From NCBI GenBank assembly GCA_019914995.1, contig CM034127.1:10912001-10976000 (forward strand): 64,000 nucleotides of DNA, in the 5' to 3' direction. A program made the position numbers and the translations under genes. The DNA comes from Acanthochlamys bracteata (taxonomy: Eukaryota > Streptophyta > Magnoliopsida > Pandanales > Velloziaceae). Below the pieces are notes generated by a model. The model was not told the origin of the DNA, did no database searches, and saw only the letters and a list, made by a program, of their open reading frames with translations. Of this stretch, positions 48,769 to 60,528 are shown one piece after another (the stretch's first letter is position 1; every line of letters begins with the position of its first letter).

Positions 48769-49970
48769 TAATAAACGATCATTCTGTATAGAAGCCATAG
48801 CATCCATGACTAGAGCATGCCTTTTCATCTGCTAACAACTGCAAGAATCATGGTTTGGTTTACATCTTTTAGCGAGGTTGAAAACTTCCTTCAACTACTT
48901 TCGTATGGCTTTCTATGAAGATGAACATTTTTGTATGTATTATGTAATGAAAATACTATTTGTATGAAGTTGTTTGGTTTAGTCTCCTTGAGACTGTTAT
49001 ACTGATTTCTTGCTTTCTATTATTGCCCTTAAGAACTGAAGACTCTGAAAGTAATTCAAAAGTATAAATAATTAATTTGTAAATTTTAATTTCTAAAATA
49101 AATATACAAAGTTATTTAAATGTAATTTTTCAGTGAATCAAAACTATGGCACTGTTTGGTTAACGTTTTAGCAGCTTTTCATTTTAATTTTTTATTTTAT
49201 ATTTTTAAATATTTGTTTATCTTATTTTATAGATTTAAAAAATTATAAAATATAAAAATTTTATGTCATAATATTTTATTACTATTATATTTATTTTTTA
49301 GATGAAAATTATATAATTATTTCATATTCTTTAAAAAAATTAATATTTTATATTTTTATTTCCATTATCTAACCACGTGGCACCTTGGCATGCCAATGTA
49401 ATATATTAAGTAAAGCATTATATACAAGGGAAAATCAACAACAATTTAGTTCGCGCCATATTTTTGTGTTTCTCTGTATGTTCAAAACTTGTTTCATGTG
49501 ATTGAACTTTCATAAATATAATTTTCTATTCTTTAAAAATACTTCTGTCATCCGGCATTAATATGAAGAGTCTTTACAAAAACATATTTTCCATGTACGC
49601 ACGAGAACTTACTTTGTTTTCTTAATTCATGCATTTGTTGTTAGACCTGTTAGTACAAGTGTTTACAAAATAAGTTTCTAAAAATAATAAAGAATACTTT
49701 ATAGAAAAATTAATTTATAAATATAAATATGTAAGTAATTATTTTTTCAAAAAAAAGGTAACTTTCGAATTATTTAGTAACAAACCCTTTAGTGGTAATA
49801 TTTAGTAAAAAAAAATTGCTTTATTTTACAAATAAAGACCTCCAAATAACTTAACATCAATGTTAGTCCTTATAAAAGTTTGCAATTCATTATAGATTTA
49901 TATCCCTATAAAATTAATAAAATGGGATGGATTTATGCGAAATCCAAATAGTGGAGGACCACTATTTGTA
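48769..49970. other. 3' region of the CASP-like gene and AT-rich intergenic DNA
   Basis: 49152-49372 resembles a diverged family A miniature element: left CACTGTTTGGTTAACG, core TTTTATTTTATATTTTTAAAT, right TTATCTAACCACG. No gene was seen. Confidence 0.45.
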
Positions 49971-52900
49971 GTATTTAAGATCCTAAACGATCGATCAACG
50001 TATCGTACATAGAATAAGAAGCGGGGAAAGAGAGATCTGAGAATTCCCGGGTGTTCCGGAGATCGAGCTTCGAAGAATTGTGGTTGTCGTCTGCACGACT
50101 CCTTAGGAAAAATGGTAATTGTTTCTTTTTTTCTTTTTTTCACTTAACGTAACTCGTTCATCATCTGATTTGTGTTTGTTTTAAGTTGCTAGATTGAAAT
50201 TTTTATCTTAGACTTTTTTCCCTTAAATTTCTACTTGTCTGTGATCTAGAGATTTCTCCTTTGAAATCTGAAATCTAGTTAAATTTCGAGAGAATCGTGA
50301 TGGAATTCTTATTAATCAGATATGTGGAAACTTTTATGTAAATTACGATTGAAATTATTGGTAAATCTTTTGTGTGACCGTCTATGTTGCTGCATCCTGG
50401 ATTGTTTTTTTTTTAAGGCCAGTTGAGGAGGATGGAAATCGAAGATAATATGCGAGTTTTAGTGATTAATGAGTGCCATGTCTTGTCAAATTTCAATTGG
50501 AGCATTAAGATTCTTGAGCTATAGGACTGTTGAATCCCATAAAGCTCGTAGCTTTGTTTCTGGTGTCCTCATATTACCAATTCTGCTTCCGAAGGCATAC
50601 TTGGTTCAGTTACTTTTTATCGATTCTATAAATAGAATCTCTTACTAGTCGTGCTTATCTCTTTGTAAATAGAACATGATTAAATAATACAGATATGAAG
50701 AATATTGGCATGTAAGAGGAGATGCCTGAAATCAAAGCTTTCATATGAAACTGGGATTTCATGTCCTGGTGTCATCCAACCACCCATTGTGTGGGCTCTA
50801 GCAATGGATGGTGGGATGAGACTGGACATGAAATCCAGTTCACTAGATACCACTTCTGCCTGAAATAACAAAAACATGATTACTGACAAGCACTTTAGTT
50901 CAGAATCTGCCCGTTAACCATTATCTTGAAGACGGTAAACTTTGGTGTGCAATATGCTGATGTGTGCAATACAATGGGTTGTGTGCTAAGTCTTTCAACT
51001 TTTTTAGTGAGTCTAGGCTGTTGGTTAATTAGCTGATGTTAGTTATATTGAAAGGTTGTTTGTGATGCAAGTGCTCTTTTGTCAAGATATTGTCATAACT
51101 GTATGCAAATTGGTAGTTCAGAATACAGGAAAAAGTGAACACACTTCCTCCTTATGGCTTTAGAGCACAATTGGTTCAAAATTAGTGAAGATTTAAAACA
51201 TTGGAAAAAAAATTTGCTAAGTCATTAATTTGAGTCCTTGTAGAGTCAAATTGTGGAAGATCTCAAATCTGATGATCCACACTAGGTTGCTTTTTATATT
51301 GCTTACGTTTGTGTGATACTGCAGATCTTTGTTATGTTAGATTAATATCTATTATCAATCTTATGGATTTGGGTTATGTAGCATTATGTGCTAGATATTT
51401 CATATTTCTATTAGATTGGTTTCTTATTGATAGTCCTTTTAATGTTCTATGCTACTTGTCATGGAGAATTTTTTTCCATGAAGTTCACTAGTAGATATGT
51501 TAAGATCTTAGCCATGACAATGTCGTGTAGTCTTAAACAAAATATTTTTGCTTGTAATACGATAAGTAATGAGATTTTTATCATTTCTGATCCTATGTCA
51601 AGGAGATGATCGTTCCTTGAGACCATTTTAGGCAGCATAAAGCGCCTTTAGCAGTGACTTTGAGAAGGCATTCTTGAACTAAACCAAATTTCCTTGAGCT
51701 CAAGTATGTGTTAGCTCTCTTCTCACAAAAACAAAAAGACCTGCAATGTAGAGTACCATTCAACCAAGACTTCTAAGATCATTTTGTTTTCTTATTTTGA
51801 CTCTTTCTGATTTTAAGTTAATACTCCCAACTTTCATGGATTATATGTAAGTCGTGTAATATTGGTATATGTTGAGGTGTTGTGTACAACTACCCTGTGG
51901 GGCCAATTGTACTTGGATTTTTCATCTTTGTGGTCATCGGATCATGTATGGTCTTTTTCCTGACTGCTTTAGTTCACTTTCTGCTTCAGTTCATCTGAGG
52001 ATCGTAGCATATTTTTATAGCAATTTGTGAACATGATGCATGGCACCAATGATAACAAGAAGAAAAAATGTATGGCATTAAGTAATCCGAGCTACAATAG
52101 CAAATGCAAACATTTTACCAATTTTTAATTTTCTTGCATCTCTCAACTTGAATCATATGATTTTTCTTGTGCTCTAATCATTTTGCATGTGCGTTCTATC
52201 ATTGTGATCATTTCAGATTTGCCATGCACGTTCTGTCATGATTGATCATTTCAGATTTGGCTTTCTTGACTTTGCTATCCTTTCTTCAGGCGTTGCATTA
52301 ACATAAGCCAACCAGCATTAAGGAGGTGGTTTAGTCGTCTTTCATTGACTATATGCATTGCTCAAACAAATTCATGGAGAAATTTTTGTCTTCTTTCTCT
52401 ACTCGCATTACGTTGGAATTTTATTGGGCTTCTTTAAACTAGCTACTTCCTTTTCTGAGTTAATCTCCACTTTACCTGATTTTGTGAATCTATGACAAGT
52501 CATTTCAAACTATTTTGTCCTGTGGTAATTGTTGTCTGTATGATAAATATTGTAGACTACTCATGCTTTGCACCCTTTCCAAAACTTTGACATTATGTTT
52601 GTTTTCATATAGGTTGCTGAAGTTGGGTTATCTCCTATTCCATCTTTGTTTGAGTCTGTTTGAGTAAGGTTACCCCACTAGATTGTTTTGGCTACATGGA
52701 TTCCTTTTGCAAAGACTCCATTTCATCCAATTACTTATTGCTAATGTGTACCTGATGTGGCATGCATACGATTAACTGTGCATCTAAATTCCATCAGGGT
52801 TTGGATTGATGTCAGTGATAAGTAGCTGTAACCAACAATGCCATTTTTTCTCATTTAGATAATCAAGTCACCTCGTTGTAATTTTGTTTAGAACTCATAT

Positions 52901-53200
52901 TGGTTGCAATATCTTTGATGCTTGTGTTTACCTCACATGCTTATTTGTCATGTTAATTGGATTCTTCTTCTTGCACGGCAGCTCTCTTTCAGATAATCCG
53001 GACTGCAACAAGTGGTGGGACAGCTTGAAGGCTATAAGGTAGCTGCAACAAGTCTGTATGCTAGCCGAGGACTGAGTTGAAGATTCGTGTTATGCAGTCT
53101 TTGGATTGTTAGAATGTATCAGATGCCACAAACTTGTACCTGAAATCTTTGTAATATTTTTCATCAGACTATTATGACAATTTCCTCTTATAGTAATTTG
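49971..53200 (+). other. Possible unassigned transcript (leader exon and downstream region)
   Basis: 49985-50114 is unusually GC-balanced for this neighbourhood and looks like a transcribed leader. It ends AAAAATG followed at once by GTAATTG, a plausible donor, so an intron could begin directly after an ATG. Near 53 kb, CTCTCTTTCAG at 52982-52996 looks like an acceptor and the following ~160 bp resembles a terminal exon. I could not find a convincing protein in between. The short frame after 50432 (LRRMEIEDNMRVLVINECHV and on) is only 35 codons. It could be a small-protein gene, a non-coding RNA or chance. Confidence 0.25.
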
Positions 53201-53843
53201 AAATTATGAAAGTATTCTCTAAGTACTGCCAGGTAACAGAAATGAGCGTATGTGAAAAGTCTTTCAAGACAATCTTGATCTTCTAAAGATATATGTAATA
53301 TAAATGTTCTCATTCACAGGCAAGTACTATATACACAAGGAGTATCTGTTATGTTACCATAGTTAAAAATTCCAACTTCCAACATGCATACGCAGGAAAG
53401 AGAGTTATCCAAGTTAACTATCTAATCCTATTAATAAAATCTTATTTTCAAAAACTCTAAAGCTAATTCAGTAAACTCAACTCTTTTTAGGGGTACCTCA
53501 CAAAAGAAATGATTTAAAAGAACTGATTGCAATGTGACCTAAACGACGCCCAAAACTGTCGATCACTTCCTCCAATAATTAAAATCCAAAAAGAATGTAG
53601 CAAAGAGAAACAAATCAACTTATAATTTCAATATGATGAAACCTTAGAGCTCAATGCCAATCAATCGAATTCAAGGAGTAGAGTAAGTAATAGTACAACA
53701 ACTGTTATTATAATAATCGACGAACTACCTAAACAAATTTATAAACCCATAATCCCATCAAACAGCCACGTGTAGCACATACATTCATCTACTCCAGATC
53801 GAAAGGTCAGGATCAGTAACGCCGGAGAAGAATAAACGGACGG

Positions 53844-54416
53844 TCAAGATACATTGACAGCTTTACTATTGAGGAACAGCAGTGACGTGGTCGATCGCTG
53901 CGGCGATCCCAACCGTTCGTAGCAATCAATGGAGAAGAGAGACAAAGACAACGACAGAGAAAGATGGGCTTCGTCTCCGCTAGCAGCCCAACGAGGACCA
54001 ACTCGGTTTGATCCGGTAGAAGAGAGCCGGTCTAAAGCCGGACCGAGACAGAGCCGGTAAAGCCGGCGCCAGCCACCGAGAGCAGCGACAACGGCGCGGG
54101 TAGCTGCAGCTGAAGCGGCAGAGGAAGCTTGACTGCAGAAAGCGTGGCGGCGGCATGCTGCTTCCCAGACAGCGTCGCGCCGGCTGATGGAGTGCCAGAG
54201 ACGGCAGACGCCTGACGCTGATGCTAGTGACCGGCCGTCTAGCCGGCCCAAGATTTCGGCTAGCAAGTCTACGTTGTCGTTGATGCTGTAGCTCGCTCCA
54301 GTTCGGTCCATTACTGCCTTCTCATGGATGTGTTGCTGTTTTTCTTGATCTTCTTCTTTGGCATTCTCCACAGGTTTAATACTGCAGTCTTCGCCACACA
54401 TTAAAATTGCAACCAT
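53844..54416 (-). CDS. F-box protein, GID2/SNE-like (190 residues, single exon)
   Basis: The ATG at 54416 is the first in this frame, with a second ATG six codons on. After a charged, Glu/Gln-rich head, residues ~47-90 form an F-box: DNVDLLAEILGRLDGRSLAS then ASGVCRLWHSI, RRDAVWEAACRRHAF. F-boxes bind SKP1 so the protein can recruit a target to an SCF ubiquitin ligase. The following VVAALGGWRRLYRLCLGPAL resembles the GGFRRLY region after the F-box in plant GID2/SLY1 and SNE-type proteins. A Leu-Ser run (HLSLSLSLSLFSIDCYERL) recalls the LSLSL end of SNE-like members. The GC-rich alternating-alanine segment (SSAASAAATRAVV) is unusual here. The subfamily call is tentative; the F-box itself is clear. 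Confidence 0.8.
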   Translation of the reverse strand: MVAILMCGEDCSIKPVENAKEEDQEKQQHIHEKAVMDRTGASYSINDNVDLLAEILGRLDGRSLASASGVCRLWHSISRRDAVWEAACRRHAFCSQASSAASAAATRAVVAALGGWRRLYRLCLGPALDRLSSTGSNRVGPRWAASGDEAHLSLSLSLSLFSIDCYERLGSPQRSTTSLLFLNSKAVNVS

Positions 54417-55381
54417 GCTCAAGAAAAGGTTTACATTCTTCTGAATCTTCTTCCCTGAAGCTGTTTTAGTTTTCTCTTGCTCTGTTTTTTCTTATAATTA
54501 TTATATATGAATGCAAGCAATGGAAAGCAGAGGGAGCAAAACAGAAGAGATAGATCAAGTACTGATGAACGCCAAAGCTGCTTGTGTTTCCTTGCGTTGA
54601 AGGTAAAATGAAGAAGAAGATGATGAAGTCTTATGAGAAGAAAAGAGAAGGAGAAGGGGGCAGAAGTTAAAAGGTGGGGTTTGACTTAGTTGTTGCATAG
54701 AAATATTGTAGTGAGTTGCTGGCATGGAAAAGCAAAAGCAAAAGCTGTTTATGTATTTTGAGAGAGAGAGAGAAGGTTAAGAAGAGAAAGGGTATCTGGA
54801 GGAAGAAGAGAAAGGTCCAAGCAAGAGAAGCCAAGCGTGTGAAGATGCGTAAGGTTTTGGGTGTTTTCGCTCCTCTCTCTCTAACCTTTTCTTTTTTATT
54901 TCAGCGAGGAAGAGAGGAAATACATCAACGTTATAAACGAAAGAAAGAAAAGAAAAAAAAACAAGAAAGAGAGTATTGGGATTGAAATGAAGAGATGATT
55001 CATGGCGTTCCTCGTCTTCTCCATACAGCAGAGATTGTGTTTGGTTTTCTGTGTTTTGTTTCTTTGTTTGTTGCGGGGTGCTGGAGGAAATTCAAGACAC
55101 TTAACAAAACAGGAACATACGTATATATAGTTGTAATTCATTCTAACTTTTTCATATGTAGAATACTAGAACAGGAAAAGAATGAGGGCAACGTTGAGAT
55201 ATCTCTCTTCGGTTCCGTTGGCTTTATGCAAAGACTAGTGAAACCCGAGGTTACTTAAGGTTAAACTAGCTAGCCGTTTATCACTTGGTCCAAATTTATT
55301 AGTAATATAATAATAATTTTAATAAGAACTAGCTAGCTAACTTTTTCTGCTCTTAAGAACCTTTCTGCTCTTTAGACATAT
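54417..55381. other. Upstream region of the F-box gene
   Basis: This is the probable promoter/leader of the minus-strand F-box gene. It is rich in GA runs on plus, hence CT tracts in the transcript sense. A TATATATA lies on the minus strand near 55121-55128 but would give a leader near 700 bases, so its use is uncertain. A Lys-rich open frame on plus (54716-54985) is a by-product of the GA runs. Confidence 0.4.
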
Positions 55382-55609
55382 AGTACGTTTTTCAAATGTT
55401 ATTTTTAATTTTTTAATTTATATTTTTAATATATATTTAAAATATTTTATTTAAAAATTTAAAAAATAGAGAAAAATTTTACGCAATAAAAATTTTTTAT
55501 TACATACTTTTATTATTTTTTAAATTAAAAAAGAAAATTTATTTTTTAAAAATAAAAATACTTTTATTTTTAAAAAAATTTATTTTATAAGAATTTTCGA
55601 ACGTCTCCT
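55382..55609. repeat. Miniature element, family A (diverged copy)
   Basis: Left end ACGTTTTTCAAATG, core TTTAAAAATTTAAAAAATAG, then ATTTTACGCAATAAAAATTT, then TTATTACATACTTTTATT, right end TTTTCGAACGTCTCC. Same order of blocks as the copies at 6315 and 39949. Confidence 0.6.
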
Positions 55610-56271
55610 GTATTGTTAGTGAGTTCATCATCTTCTTTCTTTCTTTTTATTTTTTATTATTTATATATTTTTTTTAACTGGTCCAATTCACTCTACAGTG
55701 GCCTCCAATTAGATCCTAAGGATTAGGCTGTCTAATGCGGGCCCATTAATTTTCTTTATCTTGATTTTAGAGCCCATTTTGAAAATAAAATAAAAATATT
55801 TGAGAGTGTTTATTAAAAAAACTTTTTTAAAAAAAATTTTTTAAAATTTTTTAAAAATAAATTTTATTTTTTAATTAAAAAAATAAAAATAATTAATAAA
55901 AAGATTTCGTGACGTAAATTTTTTTATTTTTGTAAATTTTTAAAAATAAATTATAAAATATTTTAAAACTTTTATTAAAAAATATAAAATAAAAACTCTC
56001 AAAATATACTATAGTTTCAATGACAACTTACGTAGTACGGCGGCATTTATAAGTATTTTTAAAATAAAATCTTTTAAACTAAAAAATATTTTATTTTTTA
56101 AAAAATAATATTAAATTTTATAATATTATTTTTAAATAAATTTAATATGATATTCTAATAATTTATCTAAAAATATAAAATAAAATAAATTTTTTAAATA
56201 GAATAAAATATAATGTAAAGTATCTCTAGGTAAGTGGGCCATTTTGATTGAGATGAAGGTTACAGTTTTAT
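55610..56271. other. AT-rich intergenic DNA
   Basis: Two further A/T-only blocks are present. The one at 55795-56005 has ends GAGAGTGTTT and AAAACTCTC and looks like another miniature-type element. No gene was seen. Confidence 0.45.
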
Positions 56272-56528
56272 ATGTGCGTTTGTTTTTATTTTTTTTAAAC
56301 AAAATTTTTCAATTCTTTATTTTATATTTTTTAATATATATTTTATAAGTTTTTAAAAAATTTATTTAAAAATTTAGAAAGTATAGAAAAATTTTATATA
56401 ATAAAATATTTTTATTACATATTTTTATTATTTTTTAAAAGTAAATAAAATAAAATTCATTTTTTAAAAAAATAAAAATACTTTTTATTTAAAAAAAAAT
56501 TTATTTTATAAATAATTTCAAACGCACC
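56272..56528. repeat. Miniature inverted-repeat element, family A (~257 bp)
   Basis: Left end TGTGCGTTTGTTTTT, right end TTTCAAACGCACC, near-perfect inverted ends. The core TTTAAAAATTTAGAAAGTAT and TTATTACATATTTTTATT is the same as in the other copies. Confidence 0.7.
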
Positions 56529-56623
56529 TTAATTCTTATGCTGTATGTCCTGTCTATTGTTCTGCACTGTTCTTGATTTATACACACCAGTGAACCTGAT
56601 TGTGTTCTTTTCGGATAAACTAA

Positions 56624-57129
56624 GAACGTGTTTCAAATATTTATTAATTTATTTTTTTGGTCGTATTTTGAGTTTTAAATAATTTATATATTTTAATTAT
56701 ATAAGAAATTTAGAATTTATTTTTATATGTAAATTTTTAGTTTTAACTTTTTATTTGCATATTATTCAATATAATTATATTTTTTAATTTTTAATATATT
56801 TTTAAAAACTATTAAAATATAAATACTGAATGTGTGTTTTTTTATTTTTAGAAGTGAGTTTTTTAGAAATGAGTTTTTTAGAAGTGAGTTGTTAGAAATA
56901 GTATTATTGAAAGTGATATGTTCTTTTGTATTGAAAAATATATTAGAAGTGATTTTTTATATTTTTTTATAATAAAAAGTGAATTAGAAATAATTTTTTA
57001 ATAAAAAAGAAGTGATTTTTGGGTGTAAAAAAATGCAACCTGAATTTTAATTTTACTTTATTTTTAAAAAGCTCTATTTTTTAATTTTTATTTTCACGAA
57101 ATTTAATTACGAATATTTAAAACACGTAC
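56624..57129. mobile_element. Miniature element, family B, interrupted by a second insertion
   Basis: Outer ends GAACGTGTTTCAAATATT and AATATTTAAAACACGTAC match the family B element at 45726. The inner sequence runs to AAATACTGAA, is broken by a 209-bp insert (56831-57039), then resumes TGAATTTTAATTTTACTTT as in the copy at 4326. Confidence 0.65.
56831..57039. mobile_element. 209-bp insertion nested in the family B element
   Basis: CTGAA occurs directly on both sides (56826-56830 and 57040-57044), as expected of a target duplication. The insert carries repeated AGAAGTGAG/AGAAGTGATTTT motifs. Related sequence is seen at about 59880-60050. Confidence 0.55.
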
Positions 57130-57155
57130 TATGATATATGATCTTCTATCAGAAT

Positions 57156-57408
57156 TGGCGTTTGTTTAACTCCGCAACAATTTTAAACACAACTTTTTTT
57201 TAATTTATATTTTTTAATACATATTTTATAAATATATAAAAAATTTATTTAAAATTTTAAAAAATGTAAAAAGTTTTACGCAGTGAGATTTTTTATTGTA
57301 TATTTTAATTATTTTTTAAAAATAAAAAAATAAAACTCGTTTCTCAAAAAAATAAAAATATTTTTTATTTTAAAAAAATTTTATTTTACGGGCACTCTAA
57401 AAAGGCCC
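57156..57408. repeat. Miniature element, family A (diverged copy)
   Basis: Left end TGGCGTTTGTTTAACTC, core ATACATATTTTATAAATATA then TTTTACGCAGTGAG then AATAAAACTCGTTTCTC, right end GGCACTCTAAAAAGGCCC. Same block order as the other family A copies. Confidence 0.6.
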
Positions 57409-58640
57409 ATATAATGTATTATGATGCTGATGAGACGAAGGAAGAAGAGTTCTTGAAGCCGAAGCAAAAGAGACCAACAGAGAACTCCAAAAACTCACAT
57501 GACATCTCGATAATGCCAAAGAAAAGATATATATGTCACTAGATGAACAGAGTCAACAATAGAATACAACACAAACAATCTGCATACACACAACCAAAAA
57601 TAATTAATGTTTCAGGAACGTACGACAATGCACTATATCTAACTACTGACTAATAACTTAGTTCCAACTCATATAAATCCAACAGCTCCAAAACGTACTT
57701 TGTAATTTTTGGATTCTCATGCAGTATACTTGTTGAAAAAAAAAAACCTTCTTATTAACAGTTTCTTTTAAGTAGGACAATTTCGATTGATCTGTTCAAA
57801 CCTACTGCACACTGCTGTCTTCCACAATTAATGGATCACTGTCACTGATTTATACATTGTTCACTCATTAGCATGCATGTAGCTACCAACCAAGATTTAT
57901 AGATCATCACTAAAATAAAATATTTATATAATACTTTTTCGAATAAAAGGTGCAGTAAAAATGTAGTTGATATGAGAGAGGGCGAACATCGTAAGAAAGA
58001 TATCAATAATTAACTTGTGGACCGAAATCGTAGTTGATCATGACCTAGCTAGTTTCTTTCAGTGCTTCTAATAATGTCAGAGACTGGTACACAAATCTCT
58101 TTGCCATGCATGACAACTTCATACTTCCACTGCTCTTATTTATTCCCATCCTCCTGTTGTTGCATTGGATCACATTTCACAATATTGATTGAGAAGAAGA
58201 AGAGAAGAGTAAAGAAACAAGCAGAAAAAAACTCGCCTTGGCAGGAATAGCTCTTTACTATTGATTCCTCCCTCCTCCAGAAAGGGCTTCGTATTGGAAC
58301 TTCCAAATCCAAGTTATCCAACTGCCAATATTAATTATTAGATTACAGATTGATAGTTTCATGCTAATATGTAGTAGAAGATCACCTCGGTTCGAAGGCA
58401 TGAGTTTTTGTTTTTTATAGTTGGAACATATTTACTTCACGCAGAAAAATAACTCTTTACTTGCAAAAAATAATTATTGAGCGACTTTTTTTTACTTTAA
58501 TAAATTTACTTAACAAACTTATATTTTAATAATTCACTTTTTAGAAACTCACAAGTAAATATGCTCCTAGTATATTTTTTGCTTAGATATGTTAGCAAGC
58601 TAGTTGCATAGAAGGAAAGAGACCCGATTTAATTTAAGTT
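57409..58640. other. Intergenic DNA
   Basis: No gene was recognised. A short minus-strand frame around 58240-58321 (LDNLDLEVPIRSPFWRREES) looks protein-like in composition and follows an AG acceptor, but it stands alone and I cannot assign it. Confidence 0.35.
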
Positions 58641-58980
58641 ACCCACTTAAGTAATTATAGTCGGTAATATTTACTGACCGTGCTGAATGCAGTCGGCAAA
58701 CAAAATTGAATTTGCATGCTCAATCAATTGGGATGCCTATATTACCGATGGCCTCTGTGACACAGTCAAAAATAGTGCTGACTCTTTCATCACAGTCGGT
58801 ATATGAACCAATTAATAACGAACTATTTTAACAGTCGTCAATTTACTGACTGTTTTTGTAATCAGTCGGTAACTTATAAAAATATACTAGCTGCTTTTAT
58901 TTTAGTCAGTACTTTGTACTATTACTAAGAAATTAGTTAGTCGGTAATTTCGGTTAATAAAAACTGTATTTGTAGTAGTG
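58641..58980. mobile_element. CACTA-type (En/Spm) transposon terminus or deleted element
   Basis: The right end ATTTGTAGTAGTG, read inverted, is CACTACTACAAAT, which has the CACTA signature. Upstream within 330 bp the motif AGTCGGTAA and variants occur at least six times in the same orientation (near 58659, 58690, 58793, 58831, 58863 and 58938), like the subterminal repeats that bind CACTA transposase. The opposite end was not found and no transposase is present. Confidence 0.55.
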
Positions 58981-59155
58981 ACTTTTTCTTGATATATCAA
59001 GTAATGGTAAGTGGGCTAGACATTAGAGTACATACAGCAGGATACTTGTAGTAGTGACTTTGTTTTTCTATGTTGTTTTACTTGGATTCTCCTTTTCTTT
59101 CATTCCAAAAGCTTACCCACATATGCATGCTTGACATTAGAGTACATACAACAGG
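58972..59155. repeat. Imperfect direct duplication containing the CACTA end
   Basis: TGTAGTAGTGACTTT occurs at 58972 and again near 59047. GACATTAGAGTACATACA occurs near 59017 and 59131. The order is the same in both units, so a segment of ~75-110 bp is duplicated. Confidence 0.65.
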
Positions 59156-59439
59156 AACCTAGTACTTAGATTGGGAAGAAATTTGTATAATGCATAATAA
59201 TAATGTTAAGATTATATATTTGGCTTTCATGCATGAAGGGATATGTCATGTATAGTTGTTGAGAGTGATGTTAATGATAGGGATAGGACCTTTCTGCAAC
59301 ATGACAAGCTAGTTAATTCATAAGCATTCACCAAAGTTAATGATAGGGATCATACATATATGTATCTAATTATTTCTGCACAAGAAATTCAATGATATGG
59401 ATGTCCTGTTAGGTGCTATAAATTTTGGTACTAGATTAT
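59156..59439. other. Intergenic DNA
   Basis: AT-rich sequence between the duplicated CACTA end and the next miniature element. No gene or repeat boundary was recognised. Confidence 0.35.
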
Positions 59440-59682
59440 GGGTGCTGTTTGATTCAAGAAAAATAACTTTTTAATTTTTTATTTTATATTTTTTAATACA
59501 TATTTTATAAATATTTAAAAATTTTAGTTAAAAATTAAAAAAATATAGAAAATTTTATATAGTTTAATTTTTTTGTTATATAATTTTATTAATTTTTTGA
59601 AGATAAAAATAAAACTTATTTCTAAAAAATAAAAAATATTTTATATTTTAAAAAAGCTTTATTTTAAAATTACTCTCAAAGC
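59440..59682. repeat. Miniature element, family A (diverged copy)
   Basis: Left end GGGTGCTGTTTGATTC, core TTTTATTTTATATTTTTTAA then TACATATTTTATAAATATT, right end TTAAAATTACTCTCAAAGC. The right half is more diverged than in the other copies. Confidence 0.55.
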
Positions 59683-60528
59683 TTATATTTATGCCAATAA
59701 GATCGTAAGAAACGTGGGGTTTTGTGTTCATGCCTCAAAAGATATCTTCTTAGAAGCTGTCCATTTTGCTTTATAGCACTCATCTATTTGGAATGTTTTG
59801 CTATACTTTCTAACTAATTTTTGGATACAAGATGCTTTGCGTTTTCTTTTTTTTGAGTATTTGAAATAGATGTTCAAAAAACAAAAAACTGAATTTACCA
59901 GACGTTAATGTCTTCTTTGACTTATAATTAATGTGTTTTTTTCGCATGAAGTGATGTTTTATATGTGAAGTATAAAAAAGAAATTATTTATAAAAAAATA
60001 AATAATCTTTCTGAAGTGATTTTTTAGAAAAGAAATTATTTTTCAATGAAACAAAAGCACCATGCTGACTATATTAGTATAATTTTGAAAACAAATCAGA
60101 GCAAATTGCTTGAACAAGAAGATGGCAATTGTAAGCTCTAAGTCAATTTGTATCAATCCGAATCCAATTCGAAAGATATTGATCTTATTTTCTAAACCCG
60201 ATTGGAAAGAAAAATAAATTGTATATGGATCCAAATTTATACATCCACGGTGCTGTTTAAGAGAATTTATAGAATAAATATTATTTCAATAAAATAAATT
60301 ATATTTTTAAATACAATTTATTGTAATATTTTATAATTTTTTAAAAATTTAAAAAATATAAAAAGCATATGTCATAACGAACAGCTGGCCTGATTAAGCT
60401 TCTTATTAGGGAGGTTTAATCTTTTCTCTAATTTTTTGTTGTTATTATAATACAATTATTGTTTTATATTTAGTATTATCTCTGATTAATAACATGAATT
60501 TACTTATCATGTCTATATTTTCTTGTAG
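59683..60528. other. AT-rich DNA up to the methionyl-tRNA synthetase relic
   Basis: It holds GAAGTGATTTT-type sequence at 59880-60050 related to the nested insert at 56831, and another A/T block at 60250-60375. From about 60380 the sequence is probably intron of the synthetase relic. Confidence 0.4.

Noticed and set aside
50434..50523. Short frame after a possible acceptor (LRRMEIEDNMRVLVINECHV and on)
   Set aside because: Only 35 codons, no family resemblance and no supporting donor after it; likely chance.
53813..54001. Alternative minus-strand frame overlapping the F-box gene
   Set aside because: Shadow frame of the GC-rich F-box coding sequence; no start context or domain.
54716..54985. 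Lys/Arg-rich open frame on plus
   Set aside because: It is produced by GA-rich simple sequence in the leader/promoter of the F-box gene; no domain or codon signal.
58136..58321. Minus-strand frame with LDNLDLEVPIRSPFWRREES
   Set aside because: Protein-like for ~25 codons and next to an AG, but alone, without partner exons or a family match; not enough to call an exon.
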